Shown here piece by piece: positions 34,176 to 44,793 of a DNA stretch of 64,000 bases (the stretch's first letter is position 1; each line of letters opens with the position of its first letter). A program made the translations under genes and the position numbers. Below the pieces are notes generated by a model. That model saw nothing but the letters and a program-made list of their open reading frames with translations. It ran no database searches and had not been told where the DNA came from. The DNA comes from Solanum dulcamara (taxonomy: Eukaryota; Streptophyta; Magnoliopsida; Solanales; Solanaceae), in assembly GCF_947179165.1 (NCBI RefSeq), contig NC_077247.1, positions 16,909,501-16,973,500 of the forward strand. The letters are read 5' to 3'.

Positions 34176-36424
34176 TGTAACACCTCATGATATTTTAACT
34201 TATATAAATTTTGAAAACCTAGAGAAAATCCCAAGCAAACTGAACTGCCAGGGTTCTACTACCCATCTCTACTGCCCGTAGAGTATTCTACAAGCCGTAG
34301 GAAGGGGCTTGTTGGAACCTCCAACACTTAGCCAAAGTTCAAAGTCCAAGACCAGTTCTATGATCCCTCATCCTTTCTACGACCCATAAGAATCGATCAT
34401 AGATTTTAGTGTCACATTCTAGTAGCTGCTGGAATGTGCACAAAGTTCCTACGAATGGGTTTTACGACCCATAGAAAGGGGTTTGTAGACCCCAAGCCCA
34501 AATCCCAATCATGTTCTATGGATGGACCCTATGATCCGTCAACTGGTCTATGACCCTTAGAAGCTTGGTCATAGACTCACCAAGCCTTGGACCAATATTT
34601 TCCAAAATTAAACCCCATGTCCTACAAGAGGAACCCTACGATCCGTAGGAACGATCCATAAAGACTTAGTCAGTTTTAATTGAGGGTATTTTAGTCTTTT
34701 CCCCACCTTTCCCAAACAAAACCCAAGACATTACGGGACTAAAATTAGTCCCTTATCAGTACCCAACATGTCTTTTCTTTCATTAACACTTAGAATCTTT
34801 TGAGACCAAGAAATGGAAAGAAGGAGAAGAGTTAGAGTTCAAGAGTTTCAAGCACGATCATCGAATTTCACTGAGATAATCTTTGTTCCAGGTATGTAAG
34901 ACTATCATAACGTTGGACTATGTTTTTCCACATGCCCTACATCTTCATACAATCAAGTTGAGTTTTGAGTTTGAGTTTTAATACTGATAAAGTGAATTCT
35001 TGAGTTATCTATATAAATTCTATTGAGTTCTAGTGTATATTTAAGTATACTTTGATGATTTATTTATTGAGTTCTTGAGATGTCTGTTCATGTTGGCATT
35101 CACATGAACCCTAAATGAATTTTGCATGAAATATTTTATGTACTGTTTTAAGGTAAAGAATTATTATTTTCTTTATTTAATTAAGAAAGAGTTTGAGCAT
35201 GGATTGAGTTTGAGAAGTCTCTTAATTATCAATTTGAGCATGAGTTGAGTTTGAGAAGTCTCTTAATTATTATTTTTAGCAAGAGTATATATATTTTTGA
35301 ACACCTATTTTTGAGATTGAGTTGAGAAGTTAATTTATGCTTTTTAATGCATTCTTTGAGTTGAGATTATATCTACTTTTAAAGATATGAGATGAGTTGA
35401 GAAGAGTTGAGTTTTGAGCTAAGTCCAAAATAGACTAAAAGAGTTAATTGAGTAAATACACTCATTTTAGATATAAGCAAAGTAAATATATTTTTGGGAG
35501 TAGTATTGATCACCAATTTGTGTAAGAGTACAAAACAACTCAAACCCCATAAACTATATAGCTAGCATTGGATAGGATTGTACCGTTCATTTAGGCAACT
35601 CCTCATAGTCCCAAAAGAGGACTTATATTAGATCCAGAGAAGAGTTTGCGTCCCTTACCCTGGCAAGGTATTGGAAGGTTGTGGTAATGATGGCAGTTCA
35701 TTGTATCATCACATAGCTCATAAGTGATGGTTGTTGGTTAGATAAACTCCCCAAGAGTAAAATATTATATTTTTATATAATGAGTTGCATCTACTTATTC
35801 ATATCTTTAAAAGCATTGTTTTACATATATTGCATGTTTTAATGAGTTGAGCTATTTTTAGAGTTGAGTTATTGAGTTGATTTGAGTATCTTTGAGTAAG
35901 TTTCTTTTAAGCTATTTTACATACCGTACATTCCATGTACTGACACCATTTGGTGCTGCATCATTTTATGATGCAGACACAGGTGATAGAGATCCTCAAT
36001 ATGCGTATTTTTAAGATCAGATTTTCATCCAGCTTTTGCTGAGACCTCTTTGCATTCAAAGGAACTCTTGAGTCTTTACTTTTCAGTCATTTATTATTAG
36101 TATCTTGAGGTTTCCGTGGGCTTGTCCCAGTACCCATTCTGAGTCAGTATTTAGATGTTTCATAGACTAGTCAGACAGTGTTTGAGTTTATTCAGTTTAT
36201 TCTTCTGAGTTCATGTTTTGAAAACATTTACATTTATTATAATTAGAGTATATTGAGACTTTACTATGAAAAGTGCATTTTAAAATTTGCATGCCCATTA
36301 TGAGTTCTATTTTATGAGTTAAGTCTTCCACTTAGTGAGTTAGACAGGCCAAGGGTTTTGCCTGGGAACCAATAATGGTTTTTGAGTGCTGGCCACTCCT
36401 AGGGTATAGACTCAGCGCAAGACA
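34176..36424 (+). repeat. LTR of a plus-strand gypsy element
   Basis: Opens TGTAACACCTCATGA and ends 'cgcaagaca' before the primer binding site; 2249 bp. The first 500 bases contain many degenerate 'ctacgacccatagaa' units. The middle holds repeats of 'gagttgagtttgag' (35180-35420). Polypurine sequence lies on its left and a primer site on its right, an arrangement expected only if one LTR is shared by two internal regions. Confidence 0.8.
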
Positions 36425-36428
36425 AACT

Positions 36429-36440
36429 TGGTATTAGAGC
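36429..36440 (+). other. Primer binding site (initiator tRNA-Met type)
   Basis: TGGTATTAGAGC, one mismatch from the standard 12-mer, five bases inside the LTR end. Confidence 0.8.
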
Positions 36441-36588
36441 ACAAAGTTCAAGAGTCCTAGATATCTATGAAGTCGAGTCTAGTAGAGTTCTTTTTCTAGG
36501 TGTGAGGCACCACATATATAATAGGGAGGCTATAGAGTTTAACTCTATGAAATCCCCTTCTAATTCGTGTGTTTCACGATTTTAGATC

Positions 36589-37700
36589 ATGATTCCACCA
36601 CAGTCCAAAATGCAAACTTGGAACTGAGACTGAGCATATGAGAATAAGAATAAGAATAGGACTCAAGAAGTTGCACAGACTGCCCATCCTGCTATGACTT
36701 CAAAGGTAGAATTTAGGGGAGCTTTCTCTATGCTCACCCAATTGATGGCTGCATAGTCTGGTCGTTAGAGTACCCCAGCCCCGAGATTCAGTTCTCAAGA
36801 GCCATCTGCTGCTAATAGAATTTGAGACTTTATGAGGATGAACCCACCAATCTTCACTTGATCCAGAGTTGAGGAGGATCCTTAGAGCTTTATATATGAT
36901 ATATGAAATATCTTGAAGGCAATGCATGTTACTGAAATAGAGGGAGGTGAACTTGTCTCCTATCAACTGAAGGGTGTTTCTAATGTCTGGTAACACTAAT
37001 GGGAGGAATGTTGAGGTGAGAATACTGAGCCTACAGTTTGGGATGAGTTTGAAAATATTTTCCTAGACCATTTATTTTCGTGAGAGATGAGAGGAGAAAA
37101 AGTTGAAGAGTTTGTTAATTTGAAGCATGAGGGGATGAGCGTGAAGGAGTACAACCTCAAATTTATCTAACTATCCAGGTATGCTCCTGAAATGGTTCCA
37201 GATATGAGGGCAAAGATGAGGAAGTTTGCGTCTGGTATGAGCAAACATGTGAAAGAGTGTTAGGAAACCTTGCTAATTTCAGATATGGGCACCTCCAGAC
37301 TCATGGTATAGGCTCAAAATGTTTAGGAGAATAAGAAGAGGGATAGAGAGGAACACAAGAAGGCCAAATCCACATGCAATGAGTGCAACCATCATAAATG
37401 TGGTAATGGAAACCATTTTTTTTTTGAGAAGAGGTCTTGTAGTTATGAACCATCTTTTGCGAGTGCACCTACACCTAATAAAAGGAATAACCAGAGTTCT
37501 CTAGGCAACTAGTATATCAGAGCTCAAGGATCACAGTCTCAAGGTAGTATGGTCTAGAGTTCATTACGTAGGCTGCCTTATGGTAAGTTTGGTAGACTAC
37601 ATTTGGGATAGTGTTGAGATGACATTAATGGTTGTTACAAGTATGGCCAGATGGATCACTTTATGAGAAACAAGAGACTGCCTGTCAGATAGATAGGGTA
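36589..37700 (+). pseudogene. gag pseudogene (gypsy, distinct family)
   Basis: The ATG at 36589 gives MIPPQSKMQTWN and then stops. Capsid text continues in the same region with FMRMNPPIF, ILKAMHVTEIEGGELVSYQL, FVNLKHEGMSVKEYNLKF and YAPEMVPDMRAKMRKFASGM (36830-37250), interrupted by at least eight stops. The zinc knuckle near 37627 reads CYKYGQMDHFM, with cysteines lost. The wording differs from the other gag copies here, so this is a separate family. Confidence 0.75.
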
Positions 37701-38703
37701 ATGGGGGAAATAGAGCCCAATCTTCTTCTACAACACCGCTAAATAGAGGTAATCAGAGAGTTTCTAATTCAGGACCAGGTAGAGGTCCAAACCATTTGTA
37801 TGATATGGCTACACCATGACAAAGAGAACTCACCAGATGTAGTCCTTAGTATGCTTCGAGTGTAAGCCCATGAATTTTTTGGTGATATGATTTTTGCTAA
37901 TTTTCTTTTCCAATAATATTGAAGGACCCTTTGTAATGACCCTAGGGAATAGTACATATAGGCTCAGCATGATCCATGCCATCTATTTAGCTTTAAGGTC
38001 CCTTCAATAGGATTTAATTGATAGTCTCAATTTTTCCTGTGTGTTAGCCCATGAATTCTTTGGTGATATAATTTTTGTTCACTTTTTTTCCATTTTCTAT
38101 TGATGTTTATGTAGTACTTGATCCAGGTGATACCTTGTCTTCTATGATTCCTTACATAGCTGTTAAGTTTGGGATCCTCGCCGAATGACTCTTAGAACTA
38201 TTAAGTGTTTCTACTCCGGTTGGTGAGTCCATTCTAGCTATAAGAGTCTATCAAGATTGTATTGTCTCTATCTATCATAAATATACTTCTTCAGACTTAG
38301 TTGAGTAAGACATGGATGACTTTGATGTCATTCTTGGCATGCATGGGCTTTATTATTGTTATTCTTCAGTTGATTATAAGACTCGAGTCATTAAGTTTCA
38401 GTTTCCTAATGAGCTGGTTATTGAGTTGAAGGGTAGTCCAACTTTGCCCAAAAGTTGATTCATTTACTACCTTAAGTTCAGATAGTTACTCTCTAAGGGG
38501 TGTATCTACCACATTGTTCGAGTTAGAGATAAAGTGTGGAGACACCATCCCTTCAGTCAGTTCCAATTGTGATTAAGTTTCTAGAAGTCTTTTCTGAGGA
38601 TTTACCTAGAGTCCCTCTTGATAGAGAGATATACAGAATAGATGTTCTTCTCGATACTCAACCAATTTCTATTCCTCCATATAGAATAGCTTTAAAAGAG
38701 TCC
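37701..38703 (+). pseudogene. Protease and RT-linker pseudogene (gypsy)
   Basis: The protease segment (about 38095-38460) has VVLDPGDTLSSMIPYIAVKF in place of a DTG or DSG core, so the active site is altered (DPG). It is followed by VGESILAIRVYQDC and DDFDVILGMHGLYY. The linker has QPISIPPYRIA near 38660-38695, and the element stops at 38703 before any RT motif. A 92-bp foldback (37918-38009) and a duplicated 50-bp segment interrupt the gag-protease region. Confidence 0.75.
37918..38009. mobile_element. Small foldback element in the gag-protease region
   Basis: tattgaaggaccctttg at the left and, reverse-complemented, tattgaagggaccttaa at the right form 16-bp inverted ends, 92 bp apart. On either side a roughly 50-bp segment beginning 'agcccatgaatt.tttggtgatat' is present twice (37863-37912 and 38045-38093). 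Confidence 0.45.
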
Positions 38704-38705
38704 TA

Positions 38706-39079
38706 GGGAATGTGAGAAAAGTCCCTCAAATGCGTGAACCAGGTGCAGTACCTACGGATCATAGGTAGGGGCACGTAGTTCACTCCCAGACTTAGAATAA
38801 TTTAAGTCATTCTTCAACTTCCTATGAATTGTTTCTAAGGTCTGTAGGAGTTCCTATGGACCATAGGTTGTGACTGTAGGAGAAGTTCGGATACTTAAAA
38901 TCTTCAAATGTGCAGGGCGAAGGGCTTCTACAATTCGTAGAAGGTTCCGTACAGCTCAGACCCCCTTCCTATAACCAAAGCCTACAACCCCGTAGAAGGA
39001 TCTACAAACTGTAGGAGGTCCCATGAACCAAACCCTTAAAATTCCAGTGATTCCACTAGCTCAAGCTAGTGTCCACGAG
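38706..39079 (+). repeat. Fragment of LTR U3 region
   Basis: Non-coding, with repeated 'ctacggatcataggtag', 'gaccataggttgtgac' and 'cccgtagaaggatctac' words like the first 500 bases of the LTRs at 22143 and 34176. No LTR terminus is seen on either side. Confidence 0.55.
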
Positions 39080-39489
39080 TGTGACGACCCACGCTAGACC
39101 CAAGGTGTGACACAGTGAATAGGATACCGAGAGACCATAAACAAGCTCTTGGAATAACATAGCATGACTTGTGATAATATAAATTCAACATAAGATAAAT
39201 ATAGAAGATAAGTCTTAAAATAGAAATCTCATTAAAACAAGAATCTAAGCATAACATCTGTAAATAGAGGAAAGACAAGCTAAGTCTGATGTAGCCTATA
39301 CTATCATAGATAGGGCATAGGACAATCCCTAGCTCACCAAAATAGACCAAAATAGAAATAAGTCTAAACTAAAAAACATAAAGAACTCATAATGGTTGCG
39401 CCCTCGAATCATAAGGATTCACCAATCAAGGAAAGCCACTAGAAACTTGTACTAGCCATGGGGATGGGTGGGAGCACTGTTACCCATAT

Positions 39490-40648
39490 TGTTATGCCCC
39501 TTATTTTTGGTATATGGGAAGATCTATCTAGATTCTCTAGAGCTACCGTGCAATCCATATTATCTACAATGTTATCAAATAACTCTAAGGAAGAGAGGAT
39601 GTGATGCCCCATAATAGAGAAGGTTGGAAATAGAGTTATAAGAATTTGAAAGGAGTTGGAGGCCAAGTAACAAGTCGTGGAACACGACTTACTTGCGTAA
39701 GCTACCAATTTAGGTGTCTTACATACTTAAGCTATTGGAGTGCATGTCGAGTCACGTAGTAAGAATTACATAGGTTCTTAAAGTAAGATGAGATTACAAA
39801 CCCACAAAAGAGGCAGACGGAGGCGTAGCACCTACTTGGACCAAGTAGGTGATGCACCTACTTAGGGTGGACCCCACGCTACCATGTGGTATCTTTGGAT
39901 TGGTTGTATGAGATGGAGTGGATACCTAAGGGCTTGACATACGTCACCCTTAGGGGCTGACACGTGTCACTCTCTAAAAAGGTATATATAAAGTGATGAC
40001 TAATTCATCATAATTCAGCCATCTTTCACTTGGAAAATTGAGAGAAAACATGAGAGAGTAAAGAAAGGAAGCTACGAGTTTGGCCTAGGAAAGGATAGCG
40101 CAACAAACAGCCCGCTAATTTTCAGCATGTTAAGTAGCTTCCAAAGTTGAGTTTCGGCAAGGTTCAAAGGACGACGACGCGAATGTGGTTACGAGTAACC
40201 CATAAGAGGTACCGGTACGCATTTTGGGGATCCATCAGTTAAGGATTTCCAGTCAGCAATTTTGGGAAGAGCTCCATTATGTCGGAGCCTGGCTTTTGGT
40301 ACTTGTCTTCAAATGTATATAACTATTTATTCAGGGGTACGGCGGGGGACCTATCCCACCATATGATATAGTTAATACTCTTAGAGGTCTGTAGACATAT
40401 GTATGTGGGTTGTGTATATGTTTTGTTCAATGGCATCTATGCGATGTATGATGCATCTTAATATATAATGGAAACCTTGTCGGCTTATGTGTCCTTTCAT
40501 GATATGATTAGTGGTAACTCCTCCGAAGATAAAAAAAAAGAAGGTGCTATATGTATAAAGAAACGTCATGACCCATTAGGGGTTCTTAGGTATATATACG
40601 GGGTCCAGGTTGGACCCCAGTCATGGCCTACGGGGTTGGGTCTTTATA
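39490..40648 (+). repeat. Left LTR of the nested element
   Basis: Starts TGTTATGCCCCTTATTTT. The end is mutated (tctttata where the right copy has tcgtgaca). The promoter region holds GACACGTGTC (39959-39968) and a TATA box tatatataaag (39983-39993). A single 'cacctacttggaccaagtag' hairpin lies at 39828-39853. Confidence 0.85.
39959..39993 (+). promoter_or_regulatory. LTR promoter: G-box/ABRE-like palindrome and TATA box
   Basis: The palindrome GACACGTGTC contains the CACGTG core bound by plant bZIP and bHLH factors. Fifteen bases further on is tatatataaag, a strong TATA match. In the right LTR the TATA is kept (44125-44135) but the palindrome is changed to gacacatgtt (44100-44109). Transcription would start near 40020. 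Confidence 0.55.
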
Positions 40649-40652
40649 GAAG

Positions 40653-40664
40653 TGGTATCAGAGC
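40653..40664 (+). other. Primer binding site (initiator tRNA-Met type)
   Basis: TGGTATCAGAGC, a perfect match to the standard 12-mer, four bases after the LTR. Confidence 0.9.
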
Positions 40665-42370
40665 AGTTCGTCCTTGGAGTGTCTATAGACCGTGTCTAGT
40701 AGAGTCTTGTTTATCGGTGTATTGTGCACCACATCTATAAATAGAAGGCTACAGGGCATGTAGGATGTTACTTTTCTTTCATATCTAAGATCATGAGATA
40801 GAGATGAGTCATAAGGAATGAAATTCCTCATACTAACCTATGATTTTAGCAGCAGGACAACATCGATAGAAGAAGGTGACTGACGATATTGGAAGTTACA
40901 AAGCACGCAAGTAAGCAAAGGAATAAAAGATATATGTCAGGTGAGGTATTGAAGTACGATTGACATGTAAAGTTAAAAATGGAAAGGAAAAGTAGACAGG
41001 GCAGTGTAACAGGTGCAGTTCAGTGGAGGACATACGAGGTAAGTCCATCATTTTATACTGTTATTGATATTGGACGCCCTGCATGGCTACGATGTGATAT
41101 GACCTGAATATATATATTGGCCCTGTGAGGCACTGTTGGTATTTTTTGCGTGCATGTATTGAGATAGTAAGAAATGTAGAGGAAACTCTACTCAAATTTT
41201 CCCAGAAATAGAAAAAAAGAGAAGAGAGAATGAGCTATAAGTTGATAGTATGCTTTGGAAGTTGATACCGATGAGATAAGGCTAGTGTTATGATGAAGCT
41301 CGAAGCACGGGTCATCAGAGTGTAAATTTTCCTAAATGGAGAATTTGAGACGATTATAAACACTAGCTAATTACTGATTGGGATAAATGGAATGTGGCTT
41401 GAATGCATTGCTACCTTAAGGATACTACTCAAGTAACAGTGTTTAGACTAGATTCGGTACTGCATATTGAGAATTTTTAAGTACCTCCCAATTGTGTTAA
41501 GGTTTCGTACATGGGTAACCTAAAGTATAGGTGGTATAGAGAAAGATATGAATATGGTGTAGTATACCAAATATGTGGGAAAAGACTCATATGCATCTGA
41601 AAAGTTGAAAATAAATAGACAATGTCATGGATACATCCTAAAGGGGGGAAGTGGATATGAGAAATACAAGCGTGAGATAAAATCAACTGACATTACAACA
41701 TGTTAATGTGAATACTTAAACTTTAAGTGAGACCCCATACTGGCACGAGCTAATGAGATATAAAAGCCACCAATAAACGAATAGAAGCCAAGATGATATC
41801 TGAGACCGTGCTGCAAAATTATTGGTAAATACCTCAAATGGTATGACATCATAGAATGGGTGCATACAAAAGAGATGAATACGACAAGAGAATAACACTA
41901 ATTAACTTAAGGGTATTTTAAGGGATAGCAAGGCTATACCTGACTAAAGGTCAAAATGTTGGAAACAGAGTTATTGGCTTCTGATATTGCGACATACAAG
42001 TAGCACAAGAGGAAGGATAAAAAGTCTCTCCTAAGATAAAATATAAAAGAACTTAAGAGTAAGTAAAGGAAGTGAAACAAATATGACAAAATGGACTGAA
42101 ATTGTGTGTCAGTACAATGAAATATGTGGAGCGGAATAAGTCAAGAGAAGAAAAGGCTATGAATAGAATTAAATGCACTTTGTACAAAAGTGTACAAGAA
42201 AAGTTATGCAATCTACGAATATTAGTATGCTAAGGATGAGATAAAGTGACTACTTGATAAAATAATTAAAAGTCAGTAATTGCAATATGATGTGGGGTAA
42301 GAGAATTAGAAAGAAAATTTGAGTAAAGGCACAGTAGAATATGCCTAGAGTATTACAAGTTGGGGTGAGA
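40665..42370 (+). other. Internal region without recognisable gag, protease or RT
   Basis: Purine-rich and stop-dense in all frames. I could not match it to any retroelement protein. It may be heavily mutated gag-pol or unrelated filler of a non-autonomous element. Confidence 0.45.
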
Positions 42371-43360
42371 GAAATTGTATGATAGCTTCAACAAAATTAA
42401 GCATCAGAAGCCTGATAGCCTATTACAAGAGATGAAAATCCCGACTTGTATATGGAAAACAATTAATGTGGATTATAGTACAAGCTTACCTCGCATTCTA
42501 CGGAAGTATGAGTTATAGGGGTTATGGTGGATAGGCTGAAAGAAATCAACCCATTTCCTTCCAGTTAAGACTATATATTCAACTGGGGACTATACGAGAC
42601 TGTATATCAGAGAAGTAGTAGGATTTCACGAAGTCCCCACATTTATTATCTAGGACAGGGAAGTTCAAATTACAGTTAACTTCTGGAGATCATTCTAGAT
42701 GGGATTGGGAACATAGGTGAATCTTGGTACATCATTTCACCCCTAGACTAATAGATAGGCTAAACGTACTATCCCGATGCTAGAAGGTATATTGCGGGCC
42801 TGCATTACTGACTATAAGGGTAGCTGGGATGACTATTTGCCACCTAGCGAATTTCTTAGTGAAATACGATTGACAGGTCCAGACACGCCTCAGTAGACTT
42901 TGGAGTTGACAGAAGTCATACATAGATAACTGATGTCGACACATAAAGTTTGAGGTGGAGGATTGGGTGTTTTTGAAAGCGTCACCCAAGAAAGAGAGTA
43001 ATAAAACTTGATAAGAAAGTGAACCTTGGCCCGAGATATGTTGGCCCTTATCAGATCATTTGTGGAATAAGCAAGGTTTCCTATTAGTTGGACCTACCAT
43101 CGGATTTGGGAGCGATACACCCAGTCCCTTATGTGTCAAGGTTTTGCAAGGGTATAAGTGACCCTTCCAGAATATTTTCTGTGGATGAGATCCATGTAAC
43201 AAGGAGTTATCCTACGAGAAGCAACCTATCACCATCATGGATCGACAGATTAGAAGGTTGTGAACTAAGGACGTGGCTTCTGTGGAAGTATTATGGTGAA
43301 ATAAGAATAGAAAAGGGATGACCTGGGAAGGAGAAGAAGAGATAAAAAATGAATGACTAT
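42371..43360 (+). pseudogene. Degraded integrase core and chromodomain-like end
   Basis: Recognisable pieces, in different frames, include THFLPVKTIYSTGDYTRLYI (about 42549-42610), EGILRACITDYKGSWDDYL (about 42783-42840), and the tail LDLPSDLGAIHPVPYVSRF with GISDPSRIF and VDEIHVTRSY (43088-43205). The order fits the integrase C-terminal half of a chromovirus. Many stops make it non-coding. Confidence 0.7.
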
Positions 43361-43507
43361 GCTTATTCCCTATGCCCACAGGCAATCAAAACTCCTAAAT
43401 TGGTGGTATGGGTTACTACGAGAACTATTTATGAAAATTGTTATAGAGAATTCCTGAAACCCTCGCAAGACCTTATGAGCTTAGTTAACATTCGAGGACA
43501 AATGTTC

Positions 43508-43522
43508 TAAAGGGGGGAATGA
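43508..43522 (+). other. Polypurine tract
   Basis: taaaggggggaatga immediately precedes the right LTR start at 43523. Confidence 0.8.
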
Positions 43523-44793
43523 TGTTATGCCCCTCATTTTTGGTACATGGGAGCATCTATCTAGCTTTTCTAGAGCTACCATGCGATCCATATTATCTAC
43601 AACATTATCAAATAACTCTAAGGAAGAGAGGATGTGATGCCCCATAATAGTGAAGGTTGAAAATAAAGTTATAAGGATTTGAAAGGAGTTGGAGGCCAAG
43701 TAACAAGTCGTGGAACTCGACTTACTTGCTTAAGCTACCAATTTGGGTGTCTTACAAACTTAAGCTACTGGAGTGCATGTCGAACTCATGTAGCAAAGAG
43801 TACATAGGTTATTAAAGTAAGATGAGATTACAAACTCATGAAAGAGGTAGGCGGAGGTGTAGCACCTACTTGGAAACAAGTAGGTAAGGCACCTACTTGG
43901 AAACAAGTAGGTGATGCACCTACTTGTACCAAGTAGGTGATGCACCTACTTGTACCAAGTAGGTGATGCACCTACTTGTTTCCAAGTAGGTGACACACCT
44001 ACTTGGGGTGGACCCCACACTACCATGTGACAGCTTTGGATTGATTGTATGAGATGATGTGGCTACCTAAGGGCTTGACATGTGTCACCCATAGGGGCTG
44101 ACACATGTTACTCTCCAAAAAGGGTATATATAAAGTGATGACTAATTCATCATAATTCAGCCATCTTTCACTTGGAAAATTGAGAGAAAATGTAAGAGAG
44201 TAAAGAAAGGAAGCTACGGATTTGGCCTAGGCAAGGATAGCGCAACAAATGGCCCACTAATTTTTAGCATGTTAATGAGCTTCCAAAGTTGAGTTTTGGC
44301 AAATTTGAGAGGACGACGACGCAAATATGGTTACGAGTAACCCATAAGAGGTACAAGTACGCATTTTGGGGATTCGTCAACTTAGGATTTCCAGTCAGCA
44401 ATTTTGGGAAGAGCTCCATTGTGTCAGAGCTTGGCTTTTGGTACTTGTCTTCAAATGTATATAACTGTTTATTCAGGGAAACGGCGGGGGAACTATCCCG
44501 CCTTTTAATATAGTTAATACTCTTAGAGGTCTGTAGACATATGTGTGTGGGTTGTTTGTATGTTTTTTTCAATGGCGTCTATGCGATATATGATGCATCT
44601 TAATATGAAATGGCAACCTTGTCGGCTTGCGTTCCCTTTCATGATACGATTAGTGGTAACTCCTCCGGAGATAAAAAGAGAAAAAGAAGGGGTTATATGT
44701 ATATAGAAATGTCATGACCCATTGAGGGTTCTTAGGTATGTATACGGGGTTCAGGTCGGACCCATTCACGGCCTATGGGGTTGGGTCGTGACA
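43523..44793 (+). repeat. Right LTR of the nested element
   Basis: Starts TGTTATGCCCCTCATTTT and ends GGGTCGTGACA. It is 112 bp longer than the left LTR, mainly because the palindromic 26-bp repeat is expanded at 43861-44010. Outside that region the two LTRs stay collinear, with scattered substitutions and small indels. Confidence 0.88.
43861..44010. repeat. Tandem array of 26-bp palindromic units
   Basis: About five units of the type 'gcacctacttg(n3-5)caagtaggtgat', each self-complementary (CCTACTTG...CAAGTAGG), lie head to tail. The spacers differ (gaaa, tac, ttt-c). The left LTR has one unit. Confidence 0.9.

Larger units (their letters stand above)
39490..44793 (+). mobile_element. LTR retrotransposon with both LTRs and a reduced internal region
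   Basis: Left LTR 39490-40648 (1159 bp), right LTR 43523-44793 (1271 bp), primer binding site 40653-40664, polypurine tract 43508-43522. The 2.9-kb internal region has only degraded integrase and chromodomain-like sequence near its 3' end; gag, protease and RT are not visible. Flanks are catat (39485-39489) and tatat (44794-44798), a 4-of-5 match as target duplication. The structure is that of an internally deleted copy that must have been mobilised in trans or deleted after insertion. Confidence 0.85.

Noticed and set aside
41477..41898. Two minus-strand frames of 60-69 residues inside the nested LTR element
   Set aside because: Hydrophobic, His/Tyr-rich composition typical of antisense AT-rich sequence; no motif.
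43861..44010. CRISPR-like array because of regularly spaced palindromic repeats
   Set aside because: Units are directly adjacent with only 3-5 bp loops and no unique spacers, and the sequence is plant nuclear DNA inside an LTR.
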